A stretch of DNA of 54,905 nt from Candidatus Intestinimonas stercoravium (GTDB lineage Bacteria; Bacillota; Clostridia; Oscillospirales; Oscillospiraceae). Below, one piece after another: positions 9,501 to 18,071 of this stretch. The number at the start of each line of letters is the position of its first letter. Within the stretch, counting starts at the first letter, position 1. The stretch covers positions 1 through 54,905 of the forward strand of contig DWZK01000090.1 in the NCBI GenBank assembly GCA_019117605.1, in the 5' to 3' direction. A model generated the notes under the pieces. It did no database searches, had not been told where the DNA came from, and was given only the letters and a program-made list of their open reading frames with translations. Made by a program: the position numbers and the translations under genes.

Positions 9501-12500
9501 CGTCGGTAAGGATGACGTCACGGGCGTCGTTGGCGTTGCCCCACTTGCCCTTGTGGTTGTCCTGGTTGTTGGTGGGGCCCACATGCCAGCCCTTGTCCAG
9601 AGCCATGATGTACTGCTCATAGCTGGGATAGTAGCCGCCCGCGCCGATGGCGCCCTCGCCGTTGCCCACTTCCACCAGCTGGATGCGGGTGTCGATGACG
9701 GGGTCCCAGTAGGCGAAGTCGACGAAGTTGCCGAAGGTGGTGCCGGGGTGGTTGAACTGGTTGATGGAGTTCACGCCCTCGGCCTGGCTGAGCAGGGAGT
9801 AATAGGCCTTCAGCCCGGCGTCCGACGTCTTGCTGTTGAGGGTGTCGTTGTTGCGGGAGACCAGGCCCTCGGTGTTGAAGGTGTTGATGTGGCCGGGGCC
9901 GCCGGACCAGGTCATCTCGAAGCCGGCCAGGGCCACCAGTTCCCCGGCGTGCTCGTCGTTGAAGCCGGCCACCGCGCCCTTGTACTCCTCCCAGGTGGCC
10001 AGGCTCTCCCCGGTCATCTGGCTCTTGTCATAGAGGGCCTGCTCCGGGTTGGAGGAGCTGGTGCTGTCAAAGTAGTTGGAGTGGTCGGTGAAGGCCACGA
10101 AGTCCACGTTTGCGCTCTCGGGCAGTCCGGCCACATAGTCCAGGGCGGACTCCAGGGAGCCGGAGCCGTCAGAGTAGGTGGTGTGAGAGTGGAGCTGCCC
10201 GAAGTAGAGCTGATAGGCCGCCTCGCCCACAGTGAAGCTCCAGGTGCGGGAGGCGCTCTTGCCGCCCGTCCGGGTGACGGTGACGGCGGCGGTATAGCGG
10301 CCGTCTGCCAGATCGGCGGCGGGGGTATAGGAGGCGGTGTTCCCCTCGATGGTCATATCCGCCCCGTCCGCCACCGTCACGCCGCTGCCGGTCAGGGTCA
10401 GCTTGGCTGCGGGGGACTCTCCCGCGTTGGCAAAGGTGACCGAGATCACGGGCCGCTTATCCTCGCCGGTCTCTGCCCCGGCGTCGGGGGACACGGCGGT
10501 GATCACAGGCTCGTCCTTCACGGTGAGGATGGCCGTGCCGAGGAAGGCCGCTCCCTTGCTGTCCGTGCCGGAGACCGCCAACTCCAGGGTCCCCTCCGTC
10601 AGGGCGGAGCCGGGGATGGTAAAGGACCAGACCCCGTTCTCCAGCACAGGCTGGACCGTGGTCCCGCCGTACTGGGCGGAGACGGTCTGGACGCCGAACA
10701 CCGCGTCCACGGTAAAGGTGACGGTGTAGTCGGTCCCCACGAAGGCGTCGGTGAGGACGCCGAAGGTCACGGTGGGCACGTTGACCACACCCTCGGTGAC
10801 GTTCACGCCCTCCGCCAGGGGGCAGAACAGGAAGGTGTAGATATCATAGTCGGTGACATTGTACATGCTGTAGGTCTTGAAAGACCCGCCGTAGTACTCC
10901 AGGTACTGGGAATAGCGGCCGTTGAACTTTGCGGTGCGGCTCTCCAGGCTGTAGCCGGAGCCCAGCACGGCCAGGGTCCAGTCGGCGTCCTCGGAGGCCT
11001 CCTGGCTGTAGAAGGCGTTGTTGCCGGTGCCGTTGGAGCACAGGTATCCGTAGCTCTCGTTATGGAAGCGGTAGTACTCCCCATTGTGCTCCACGGTGAA
11101 CACCGCCGCGCCGTTGCCGGGGACAGCCGCGCCGTCTGCAAGCTCGGTGGGAGCGTTCTCAATGGAGGGGCTCTCCGCATTGTCGTCCTGGCCCGCCAGC
11201 ACGCCCTGGGCGGACAGGTTGTAGAGCACGACCTGGTCCCCCTCCTCGGGGAGGTCCCCGCCGGGCTCCGGGATGTCGCCGGTGACCTTGTAGAAGGCCA
11301 GGGCGAACATGTCCTCGCTGCCTGCGCTGATATTATAGTACGCGCTCCAGTTGTCTTTGGAGTCATACCACTCCATGTAGGCATCCCGGACGGTATTGCG
11401 GACGTACCACAGGCCGTCCTCCGCCTCTACCAGCTCCCACTTGTCGTTCTTCTCGTCAAGCGGCATACTGGTGAATTCGTCCCCCATGCTGATCTTCTGC
11501 CCGTCATAGGAGAACGACCAGGTCCCGTCACCGTTGTCGGTGACCGTCCACACATCGGAGGCGCTGTACCCGCTCAGGGTGCCGTCGCTGCCTACGGTCA
11601 CGTCGGTGCCGTTGTTGTAGTGGCCGGTATAGGTGGCCGACAGGGCCTTCCCGTAGGCCGGGTTATAGATGACCACTTCCTCCCCGTCCGCGATGGGGGC
11701 GTCCGGGTCGGAGGGGCCGGGGTCCTCTCCCTCTGCCTTGTAGAAAGCCAGGGCGAACATGTCCTCGCTGCCCGCGCTGATATTATAGTACGCGCTCCAG
11801 TTGTCTTTGGAGTCATACCACTCCATGTAGGCATCCCGGACGGTATTGCGGACATACCACAGGCCGTCCTCCGCCTCCACCAGCTCCCACTTGTCGTTTT
11901 TCCCGTCAAGCGGCATACTGGTGTGGCTGTCCCCCATGCCGATCTTCTGCCCATCATAGGAGAACGACCAGGTCCCGTCACCGTTGTCGATGACCGTCCA
12001 CACGTCAGAGGCGCTGTACCCGGTCAGGGTGCCGTCGCTGCCTACGGTCACATCGGTGCCGTTGTTGTAGTAGCCGTTATAGGTGGCCGACAGGGCCTTC
12101 CCGTAGGCGGGGTTATAGATGACCACTTCCTCCCCGTCTGCGATGGGGGCGTCCGGGTCGGAGGGGCCGGGCTCTTCCGTGCCGCCGCCCTCTAGCTTGT
12201 AGAGGGTGAAGTCGCAGGGGTAGCCGCCAGGCTGGCCGGCGATCGTACTGTCTTTATACGCACGGAATTTGTTCTCGGAGCTCTTATTGCTGGCCAGGGT
12301 CACCGTGTCCTCTCCCACGCCGTGGAACTGGAACGTCCCGTCGGCGAAGGTCACGTCCCAGACGTAGTCCCCCTTCGAAATGCCGTTCGCATTGCCGCCC
12401 TTGGGGGCCACCGTGACGCCGTTGGCGTCGGTGAGCACGGCGGTCTCGCCGTCCACCGTGATATCCCACACGATGCCGGAGGCGGGATCGGTGAGGGTAT

Positions 12501-12732
12501 CCGCGCTGGTATCCACCTCCGCGGCGGGGAGCCAGGTGCCGCTCAGCGCCTCCACCGCATAGTCGTCCACCGTCATCACATACTTGCCAGTGGTGAATTC
12601 CGCCTGTTCTGTGATCTTCTCAAAAGTTCCCGTGCCCTCCGCGGCAAAAGCCCCGGCAGGCAGGGCGCTGAAAGCCATGGAAATGGACATCAGCGCCGCC
12701 AGCGCTTTTCGTTGCCATCGTGTTTTCGTCAT
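6595..12732 (-). CDS. secreted multidomain S-layer homology protein with CehA/McbA-like PHP metallohydrolase domain
   Basis: 2045 aa: signal peptide (RKALAALMSISMAFSALPAGAFAAE); duplicated ~145-aa module; PHP motifs (GQLHSHTTYSDGSGS, FVAFTDHSNY, INQFNHPG, NNQDNHKGKWG); OB-fold-like region (VRYTIEGVVTSNASGY...FFDCIYVQDDTAGVNAF); three C-terminal SLH repeats. Confidence 0.85.
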   Translation of the reverse strand: MTKTRWQRKALAALMSISMAFSALPAGAFAAEGTGTFEKITEQAEFTTGKYVMTVDDYAVEALSGTWLPAAEVDTSADTLTDPASGIVWDITVDGETAVLTDANGVTVAPKGGNANGISKGDYVWDVTFADGTFQFHGVGEDTVTLASNKSSENKFRAYKDSTIAGQPGGYPCDFTLYKLEGGGTEEPGPSDPDAPIADGEEVVIYNPAYGKALSATYNGYYNNGTDVTVGSDGTLTGYSASDVWTVIDNGDGTWSFSYDGQKIGMGDSHTSMPLDGKNDKWELVEAEDGLWYVRNTVRDAYMEWYDSKDNWSAYYNISAGSEDMFALAFYKAEGEDPGPSDPDAPIADGEEVVIYNPAYGKALSATYTGHYNNGTDVTVGSDGTLSGYSASDVWTVTDNGDGTWSFSYDGQKISMGDEFTSMPLDEKNDKWELVEAEDGLWYVRNTVRDAYMEWYDSKDNWSAYYNISAGSEDMFALAFYKVTGDIPEPGGDLPEEGDQVVLYNLSAQGVLAGQDDNAESPSIENAPTELADGAAVPGNGAAVFTVEHNGEYYRFHNESYGYLCSNGTGNNAFYSQEASEDADWTLAVLGSGYSLESRTAKFNGRYSQYLEYYGGSFKTYSMYNVTDYDIYTFLFCPLAEGVNVTEGVVNVPTVTFGVLTDAFVGTDYTVTFTVDAVFGVQTVSAQYGGTTVQPVLENGVWSFTIPGSALTEGTLELAVSGTDSKGAAFLGTAILTVKDEPVITAVSPDAGAETGEDKRPVISVTFANAGESPAAKLTLTGSGVTVADGADMTIEGNTASYTPAADLADGRYTAAVTVTRTGGKSASRTWSFTVGEAAYQLYFGQLHSHTTYSDGSGSLESALDYVAGLPESANVDFVAFTDHSNYFDSTSSSNPEQALYDKSQMTGESLATWEEYKGAVAGFNDEHAGELVALAGFEMTWSGGPGHINTFNTEGLVSRNNDTLNSKTSDAGLKAYYSLLSQAEGVNSINQFNHPGTTFGNFVDFAYWDPVIDTRIQLVEVGNGEGAIGAGGYYPSYEQYIMALDKGWHVGPTNNQDNHKGKWGNANDARDVILTDDFSEEGIYQAIRDRRIYATEDKNLEIQYSLNGQMLGSIIDDDSVEAAEIAVSVYDPDAADSITRVEVVVNSGAVAHTWDDPEELASGELTCTIPADYSYYFIRVTQGDGDLAVTAPVWVGETLKLGISSVECGTENPVTDEPVTITTNLFNSETEAAAVDSITYTSGGETLYTDTTGYTVDASGGTLAVEWTYTPTQARLTTITVTVAMTQGGTQYTYSMDVTLDVLDAEKLVYIGIDASHYNEYVNGNYKDSMGNFGNLAAGHLVRTVELETSGDLIAACENADGKYKAIILTAPSRRLAEAQSDPRTYSQEELDALAAFNAAGGTVVVSGWGDVYENYSVIQDDPTILHMAATQNQLLEALGSSLRLGDDTASDDERNGGDSNRRLYLSTYNFDSFLMDGVEFDPENPDNNMYSQLYSNYGGSTVYAVDESGTPTSVLPATVTPVVYGHDSTYSSDNDHDGLGGDIPEYPVSEGDDRLMVLATEQVEDQGLIIVAGAAFMSNFEVQATVEDSGAEKNYSNYDICENLVEYLNPVTVSHIADVQAEPEEGVRYTIEGVVTSNASGYDRDTAFFDCIYVQDDTAGVNAFPVAGDFKIGDIVRITGTTSSYQGERQIAVDSIEKVGEGAAPAPKAITAAQLNDGSVLGSLVTLEGTVTSFQEENGLVQTIMVRDENGDVGRVFIDGYITTDQDVEGLEVGCAITATGLASYDDTFDGPAPRIRIRDRADIVCTEAPEEPDEPTPEPPETDEDHDPENSSTVVTAPGQSGSSGQGGGTEIGEGETPLAPTVFTDVPAGAWYAGAVQNVVANGLMQGVSGGLFAPDMTVSRAMVATVLYRMSGETYTGGSAFPDVESGSWYAQAVGWASQAGVVTGYDTGIFAPNDPVTREQLAAMLYRYQSHMGGSTAGGSALDAYPDEGQVSAYARDAMSWAVGAGLIQGRDGGLLAPAGQSSRAELATILSRYLALEG
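11288..12176. repeat. tandem duplication of ~440 bp inside the SLH/PHP gene
   Basis: Units start at ~11288 and ~11738 (offset 450 bp). Both encode DAPIADGEEVVIYNPAYGKALSATY...YNISAGSEDMFALAFYK, nearly identical at DNA and protein level. Confidence 0.9.
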
Positions 12733-13023
12733 TTAAAGACCATCCTTCCTCACAGACGATAGCCGCGGCTCTCTCACGAGCCGGGCCGTTTTCCTCTCGC
12801 AGGGGCACACATCCCCTCCTTTTGTCATAAAGATACGTGCGGACCTAAATTTATTGTAGCGAATTTTCGGGTCACATGCAACCTGGGCTCTGCGGTTTAT
12901 CTAATGCTTCTTGTAACGTGAATGTAAAATTCAGATGAAATGCCGGATAGATATGTGATCGTTCCAGGATGGCCAGGGGGCGCCGCCCTTTCCCTCCGAC
13001 AGATCCGAACGAGAGATGTGAAA

Positions 13024-13052
13024 CGCGCCTCAGAGCATGGCTCTGAGGCGCG
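13024..13052 (-). terminator. terminator hairpin downstream of rsfS
   Basis: CGCGCCTCAGAGC-atg-GCTCTGAGGCGCG, 13-bp perfect stem; TTT follows on the minus strand. Confidence 0.65.
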
Positions 13053-13061
13053 CCGTATCTT

Positions 13062-13439
13062 TTATCCTTCTCCCTGGGGACCATTCGGGGTGAGGACCTC
13101 CCGCAGGTCCAGCTCCGGAGCGTCCTTCCAGAGGCGCTCCAGGTCGTAAAACTCCCGGGCCTCCTCCATGAACAGATGGACCACCACCGAGGAGAAGTCC
13201 AGCAGCACCCAGGTGCCGCCCCGGTGCCCCTCCACATGGTGGGGCAGCTCTCCGGCCTCCTTCATGACCTTCTCGCACTCGTCCGCCAAGGCCTTGACCT
13301 GGGTGGTGGACGTGGCGGTACAGATCACGAAATAGTCCGCCAGCGTGGTGAGCGGGCCGGTCTCCAGGACCTTGATATCCAGGCCCTTCTTGCTGTCCAG
13401 CGCCTTTGCGATCGTCAGCGCCATCTCTCTAGGCGTCAT
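13062..13439 (-). CDS. rsfS: ribosome silencing factor RsfS
   Basis: GLDIKVLETGPLTTLADYFVICTATSTTQVKALADECEKVMKEAGELPHHVEGHRGGTWVLLDFSSVVVHLFMEEAREFYDLERLW matches the RsfS/Iojap family. Confidence 0.93.
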   Translation of the reverse strand: MTPREMALTIAKALDSKKGLDIKVLETGPLTTLADYFVICTATSTTQVKALADECEKVMKEAGELPHHVEGHRGGTWVLLDFSSVVVHLFMEEAREFYDLERLWKDAPELDLREVLTPNGPQGEG

Positions 13440-13461
13440 GTAAAGCCTCCTTCATGTGTCG

Positions 13462-15087
13462 TCAAAAGATAGGGATGCCCTCCGGCGGGGCCTCTGTCTC
13501 CCCTCCGTCCGTCTCCGGGGCGGTGCTCTCTGTCTCCGCCGGCGGCGTGGTCTCTGTCGCCTCTCCAGGCTCTTCCGAAGCGGGCGCTCCCCCCTCCGGT
13601 GTCTCCGAAACAGGTGTCTCGCTCTCTGCGGCCCCCGCCTCACCGGTGGTCTCAGTCTCCGCGGGCTCCTCTGTCCCGGCCTCTCCCGGCTCGGTCTCAG
13701 AGGGCGCGAAGGGTGCGCTCTCCTCGGGGGGATGGCTGTCCTCGGGCATGTCCGCGCCGGGCGAACTGCTCTCGGGAGGGGCCGACTCGCCCACAGGGCC
13801 TTCGGTCTCGCCGGGCGTCTCGGTGCTCTCCGGGGCCCCCGTCTCCTCCGGCGTCTCGCTCTCCTCCGGCTCGGGCGCGGTCTGGTGCGCGATCCAGGCG
13901 GAGTTGTGCCGGGTGTCCTCCAGTGTCCCCGTGCTGGAGCCGATGGTGCCGTCAGAGTTCACATACATGATATCCAATTCATTGGAGTCCAGGTCGTCCA
14001 CATAGGGGTTGAAGCACTGGTTGACCAGATCCACCAGCTCATCGGTATTGGGCACCACATAGGACTGCATATTGCCGTAGCCCCGGCTCCATACCGCCTT
14101 GTTGGTACAGGGCATGGTATAGAAGCAGACATTGTCCATGCTCAGCGTGGACCCGTCCTCCTCGTTCCCCAGCAGTGCCTGCTGGGCGAACCAGAGGAGA
14201 TTCGGGATGGTGAGATTGGTGGTCACGTTATCGGTGAACACCTGGGCCAGCTCCCGGATACGGGTGATATTGGTGATCTGGAGACACTGCTCCATAAGGG
14301 CCTTCAAGAAGCCCTGCTGAGTCTCGATGCGGCCCAGGTCGCCGTTGACATAGCCGTTGGGGCCGTCCCGGAACCGGACCACCTGCATGGCCTTGTCCCC
14401 ATCCAGCTTCTGATAGCCCTTGTCCACATCGATCAGCAAGTCCTGGGTGGGATCCCAGTAGTACATGTCCCGGGGCACATCGTACCACACACCGCCGATG
14501 GCGTCTACCAGCTCGCCCACGGCCTTCCACTCCACCACTACCTGGAAGTCGGGCACGAAGCCCACCAGCTGGCTGATCTCCCGGTCCAGGGCCTCGATGC
14601 CCTCGTCCCCGCCGCCGTACATGTTGTACACGGAGTTGATCCGCTTGATGTCCCAGGAGACGTTGACCATGGTGTCCCGGGGGATGCTCATCACGTTGAC
14701 CTCCTGGGCGGCCACGTCATAGGCCGCCAACAGGATGGTGTCGGTGTTGCCGCCTCCACCGGTGTCCCGGCCGATGACCAGGAAGGTGTAGAAATCATCC
14801 TTCCGCCCGCTGGCGTGGACCCCTGGGTCCTCCGTGTCCAGCTCTTCCGCGCCCTCTCCGCTGTTCACCGGCGCGTTGGGGCGGGCGGGGGTCTCCACCG
14901 TGGGCCGGACGAAGAGCAGCCGGGAGGCCGCGAAGACCACCACGACCAGCAGCGCCATCACCGTCACCAGCGCATAGACCACCCGGAGGATCTTCTGCCG
15001 CCGGGTGAGCTGCTTTTTGGGCTTGGGCGGCTTGGCGTCTCTTTTCAGGAGGCGGGCTCCGCCTGTCTTTGGTTTCTTTGGATCCAT
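13462..15087 (-). CDS. LytR-CpsA-Psr (LCP) family protein with long low-complexity C-terminal tail
   Basis: TM helix, then FLVIGRDTGGGGNTDTILLAAYDVAAQEVNVMSIPRDTMVNVSWDIKRINSVYNMYG (LCP motifs). Last ~130 aa are rich in E/P/S/T/G. Confidence 0.9.
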   Translation of the reverse strand: MDPKKPKTGGARLLKRDAKPPKPKKQLTRRQKILRVVYALVTVMALLVVVVFAASRLLFVRPTVETPARPNAPVNSGEGAEELDTEDPGVHASGRKDDFYTFLVIGRDTGGGGNTDTILLAAYDVAAQEVNVMSIPRDTMVNVSWDIKRINSVYNMYGGGDEGIEALDREISQLVGFVPDFQVVVEWKAVGELVDAIGGVWYDVPRDMYYWDPTQDLLIDVDKGYQKLDGDKAMQVVRFRDGPNGYVNGDLGRIETQQGFLKALMEQCLQITNITRIRELAQVFTDNVTTNLTIPNLLWFAQQALLGNEEDGSTLSMDNVCFYTMPCTNKAVWSRGYGNMQSYVVPNTDELVDLVNQCFNPYVDDLDSNELDIMYVNSDGTIGSSTGTLEDTRHNSAWIAHQTAPEPEESETPEETGAPESTETPGETEGPVGESAPPESSSPGADMPEDSHPPEESAPFAPSETEPGEAGTEEPAETETTGEAGAAESETPVSETPEGGAPASEEPGEATETTPPAETESTAPETDGGETEAPPEGIPIF

Positions 15088-16313
15088 CAGTGTGCTCGTC
15101 CTTTCAGATAGTCCCGGGCCTGGAGGGTGTTGGTATGGATAGGCATGCCCCGCTCCTCCATATCCGCGATGGTGAGCTCGCAGCCCATCAGCAGAGCCGC
15201 GTCCAGGTCCTGATAGGCCAGCTGCCGCAGCTCCTTCAGCCCGGGGAAATCGGCCCGGGAGGGCTCGATATAGTCAGCCAGATACAGCACCTTGGAGAGG
15301 AGGTCCATGTCCGCCTTCCCGGTGGTGTGCCAGTAGATGGCGTCGCAGACTTGCTCCGGCTCTCCGAATACATGCCGGGCGATGGCCGCCCCCGTCTTGG
15401 AGTGGAGCAGCTTCACCGCTTTCTTTTCCAGGCTGTCCAGTACGATATCATATTTTTCGCACAATTTCAACTGCTCTTCCAGATCCAGATATTTGGTGCA
15501 GTCGTGGAGGATGCCCGCCCGCCGGGCCAGTTCCGGGTCGGCCCCCCAGCGCTTGGCCAGGCGGACCGCCTCTCCCTCGCAGCCCAGGATATGTGGGATG
15601 CGCTTGGCCTTCACCATGGACAGGGAGGCGCAGCGGAGATCGTCGTCCGGCAGATGCTTCAGATCCGCCTCCACGCCGTAGAGCCCGTGGAGGAGGATAT
15701 AGCCGTAGACCTGCCCCCAGAGCTTGCTGCGCACTGCCGGCCGGTCCCTGTGGAGGAGATCCCGGACCTGGGTGGAGGAGAGCTCTACGATCCTGGGCAG
15801 CTGGACCACGGCCACACGGGCCCCGTACGTCTCCCCCAGGTATCTCCCCTGGATCTCCATCATCCCGCCCGCGTCCGACTCGCTGCGCGCGAAGGCTGCG
15901 ATGCCCGCCAGGGACATGATCGCCTCCGGCTCCCGCCAGTCCTGGAGCGTGAGGAACATGTCCGTCCCCATGAGGAGCCACAGCTCATCCTCCGGGAAGC
16001 GGTCCCGGAAAGCCCGCAGGGTGTCCACAGTGTAGCTTTTCCCGCCCCGGTCCAGCTCGATCGGGTCCGCCCGGGCCAGGTCCGGCCTGCCCGTCTCCAG
16101 GCACAGGCCGTCCGCCATCAGGGCCGCCATAGCCAGCCGGTCCCCCGGGGCGACCCCGTCATCCGGGAGGACCTTATGGGGCGGGAGGAACGCGGGGACG
16201 AAGCAGACCCGGTCCAGGCCGAGGACTGCGGCCGCCGCCCGGGCGGCCTCCATATGGCCCAGATGGGGGGGATCGAAGGTGCCGCCGTAGATACCGATCT
16301 TCACCGTGGACAC
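15087..16313 (-). CDS. nadD: fused nicotinate-nucleotide adenylyltransferase (NadD) and YqeK-type HD hydrolase
   Basis: N-half GIYGGTFDPPHLGHMEAARAA and LSSTQVRDLL (NadD). C-half HD motifs (RIPHILGCEGEA, ILHDCTKYLDLEEQLKLCEKYDI, HTTGKADMDLLSKVLYLADYIEPSR). Confidence 0.92.
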   Translation of the reverse strand: MSTVKIGIYGGTFDPPHLGHMEAARAAAAVLGLDRVCFVPAFLPPHKVLPDDGVAPGDRLAMAALMADGLCLETGRPDLARADPIELDRGGKSYTVDTLRAFRDRFPEDELWLLMGTDMFLTLQDWREPEAIMSLAGIAAFARSESDAGGMMEIQGRYLGETYGARVAVVQLPRIVELSSTQVRDLLHRDRPAVRSKLWGQVYGYILLHGLYGVEADLKHLPDDDLRCASLSMVKAKRIPHILGCEGEAVRLAKRWGADPELARRAGILHDCTKYLDLEEQLKLCEKYDIVLDSLEKKAVKLLHSKTGAAIARHVFGEPEQVCDAIYWHTTGKADMDLLSKVLYLADYIEPSRADFPGLKELRQLAYQDLDAALLMGCELTIADMEERGMPIHTNTLQARDYLKGRAH

Positions 16314-16362
16314 GCCTCCTCTTGATATGCCGCATCTCCCCCTCGAGATGGGGGATGCGCTC

Positions 16363-16677
16363 TTACCGCCTGTCCTTGACCAGGACGATAGGGTCCTTCT
16401 TGTCCTTCCTGTGGGTTTGACGGTACAAAACGAATCTTGTTCCGATGACCTGCACCACTTCGCTGCGGGTGGCCTGCGCCAGGGCGTCTGCGGCCTCCCG
16501 GGCGGTGAGCATAGAGTTCTCCAGCACCCGGCACTTGATGAGCTCCCTGGCCTCCAGGGCGTCGTCCGTCTGTTTGATCAGGTTCTCCCCGATCCCGTCC
16601 TTCCCGATGTGGACGATGGGGGCGAGGGCGTTGGCCATCCCCCGGAGCTGTGCGCGCTGCTTGCTTGTCAGATCCAT
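16363..16677 (-). CDS. yhbY: YhbY/CRM-domain RNA-binding protein
   Basis: LTSKQRAQLRGMANALAPIVHIGKDGIGENLIKQTDDALEARELIKCRVL matches the YhbY fold. Confidence 0.93.
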   Translation of the reverse strand: MDLTSKQRAQLRGMANALAPIVHIGKDGIGENLIKQTDDALEARELIKCRVLENSMLTAREAADALAQATRSEVVQVIGTRFVLYRQTHRKDKKDPIVLVKDRR

Positions 16678-16689
16678 ATGTTCTCCTTT

Positions 16690-17289
16690 TTATGTCGTTC
16701 TCTCGGCCAGGTAGCTGGCCAGTCTCTCCCGGAAGAGCTGGAGGGCACGTCCCCGATGGGAGATCGCGTTCTTCTCCTCCGGCGTCAGCTGGGCGAAGGT
16801 CTTCTTCTTCTCCGGCACGAAGAACACCGGGTCGTAGCCGAAGCCGTTCTCCCCCTGGGGCGCGTAGGCCAGGGTGCCCTCGCACTCCCCCCGGGCGGAG
16901 ATCACCGCGCCGTTGGGCATGCACAGGGTGATGACCGAGACGAACCGGCACTTCCGGTCCATCTGTCCCCGCATGTTCTCCAACAGGAGGCGGTAGCGGC
17001 CCACGTCATCCAGGCCATCCCCGCCATAGCGGGCGGAATACACCCCCGGGGCCCCGTTCAGGGCGTCCACCGACAGCCCGGAGTCGTCGGCGATGGCGGG
17101 CATGCCGGTGGCCTCCATGACGGCCTTGGCCTTCAGGAGAGAGTTCTCCTCGAAGGTGGCCCCCGTCTCTTCCACTTCCACATCCACGCCCACGTCGGAC
17201 TCCAGGACCACCTCCACCCCCTGGGCAGAGAGGATGTCCCGCATCTCTACCAATTTATGCTGGTTCTTGCTGGCAAGTACGACTTTCAT
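16690..17289 (-). CDS. rdgB: XTP/dITP diphosphatase (RdgB/HAM1)
   Basis: MKVVLASKNQHKLVEMRDIL..., AIADDSGLSVDALNGAPGVYSARY, GFGYDPVFFVPEKKKTFAQLTPEEKNAISHRGRAL. Confidence 0.95.
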   Translation of the reverse strand: MKVVLASKNQHKLVEMRDILSAQGVEVVLESDVGVDVEVEETGATFEENSLLKAKAVMEATGMPAIADDSGLSVDALNGAPGVYSARYGGDGLDDVGRYRLLLENMRGQMDRKCRFVSVITLCMPNGAVISARGECEGTLAYAPQGENGFGYDPVFFVPEKKKTFAQLTPEEKNAISHRGRALQLFRERLASYLAERTT

Positions 17290-17292
17290 GTC

Positions 17293-18009
17293 TTACCCTC
17301 CTAATACGCTGCGCTGGATGGCCTGGACCTCCCGGATGCCCTTGGCGCACAGGTCCACCAGCGCTCTCTGCTCGTCGATGGTGAAGGCCCGGCCCTCGCC
17401 GGTGCCCTGGAGCTCCACGATCTTCCCCTCCCCGGTCATGACGCAGTTCAGGTCCACCTGGGCGGCGGAGTCCTCCTCGTAGCACAAGTCCAGCAGTAGC
17501 TCGTCGTGGACGATGCCGGCGGAGATGGCGGCCACACAGGTCTTGAGGGGCATCTCCGTCAGGACGCCCTGTTCCACCATCTTGTGGAGGGCCAGGGACA
17601 GGGCCACGAAGCCGCCGGTGACGCTGGCGGTGCGGGTGCCGCCGTCCCCCTGGAGCACGTCGCAGTCGATGGTGATGGTGTGCTCGCCCAGCTTTTCCAT
17701 GTCCACCGCCGCCCGGAGGGCCCGGCCGATCAGCCGCTGGATCTCCGCGGAGCGGGGGGAGAGCTTCAGCTTGGATATGTCCCGCTTGGAGCGCTCCCGG
17801 TTGGCCCGGGGCAGCATGGAGTATTCGGCGGTGACCCAGCCCTCTCCCTCGGGCACATGGGGCGGGGTCTTGTCCTCCACCGAGGCGGTACACAGCACCA
17901 CCGTATCTCCGCAGCGGATGAGGCAGGAACCCTCCGCGAACCGGTTGAAGCCGGGCACGATCTCAATGGGCCGGAGCTGATCCCAGGCCCGTCCGTCCAC
18001 TCTTGCCAT
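17293..18009 (-). CDS. rph: ribonuclease PH
   Basis: EGSCLIRCGDTVVLCTASVEDKTPP, NRERSKRDISKLKLSPRSAEIQRLIGRALRAA, TITIDCDVLQGDGGTRTASVTGGFVAL. Confidence 0.96.
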   Translation of the reverse strand: MARVDGRAWDQLRPIEIVPGFNRFAEGSCLIRCGDTVVLCTASVEDKTPPHVPEGEGWVTAEYSMLPRANRERSKRDISKLKLSPRSAEIQRLIGRALRAAVDMEKLGEHTITIDCDVLQGDGGTRTASVTGGFVALSLALHKMVEQGVLTEMPLKTCVAAISAGIVHDELLLDLCYEEDSAAQVDLNCVMTGEGKIVELQGTGEGRAFTIDEQRALVDLCAKGIREVQAIQRSVLGG

Positions 18010-18071
18010 GATAACAGACCTCCCGATAGGGCCGTCCAGCGGCCCCTGTTCTTTTCCTATATAATAATAAG

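Noticed and set aside
11288-12176. Possible CRISPR or satellite array
   Set aside because: Only two long (~440 bp) in-frame coding units, without short repeats and unique spacers; explained as protein-module duplication.
6802-12195. 1797-aa plus-strand ORF opposite the SLH/PHP gene
   Set aside because: Mirror-frame artefact of strong GC3 bias in the real minus-strand gene; translation is low-complexity (G/V/H/D/L-rich) with no family motifs.
13462-13860. E/P/S/T-rich tail of the LCP protein as a separate feature
   Set aside because: Low-complexity wall-spanning or disordered tails are common on surface proteins; noted but not unusual by itself.
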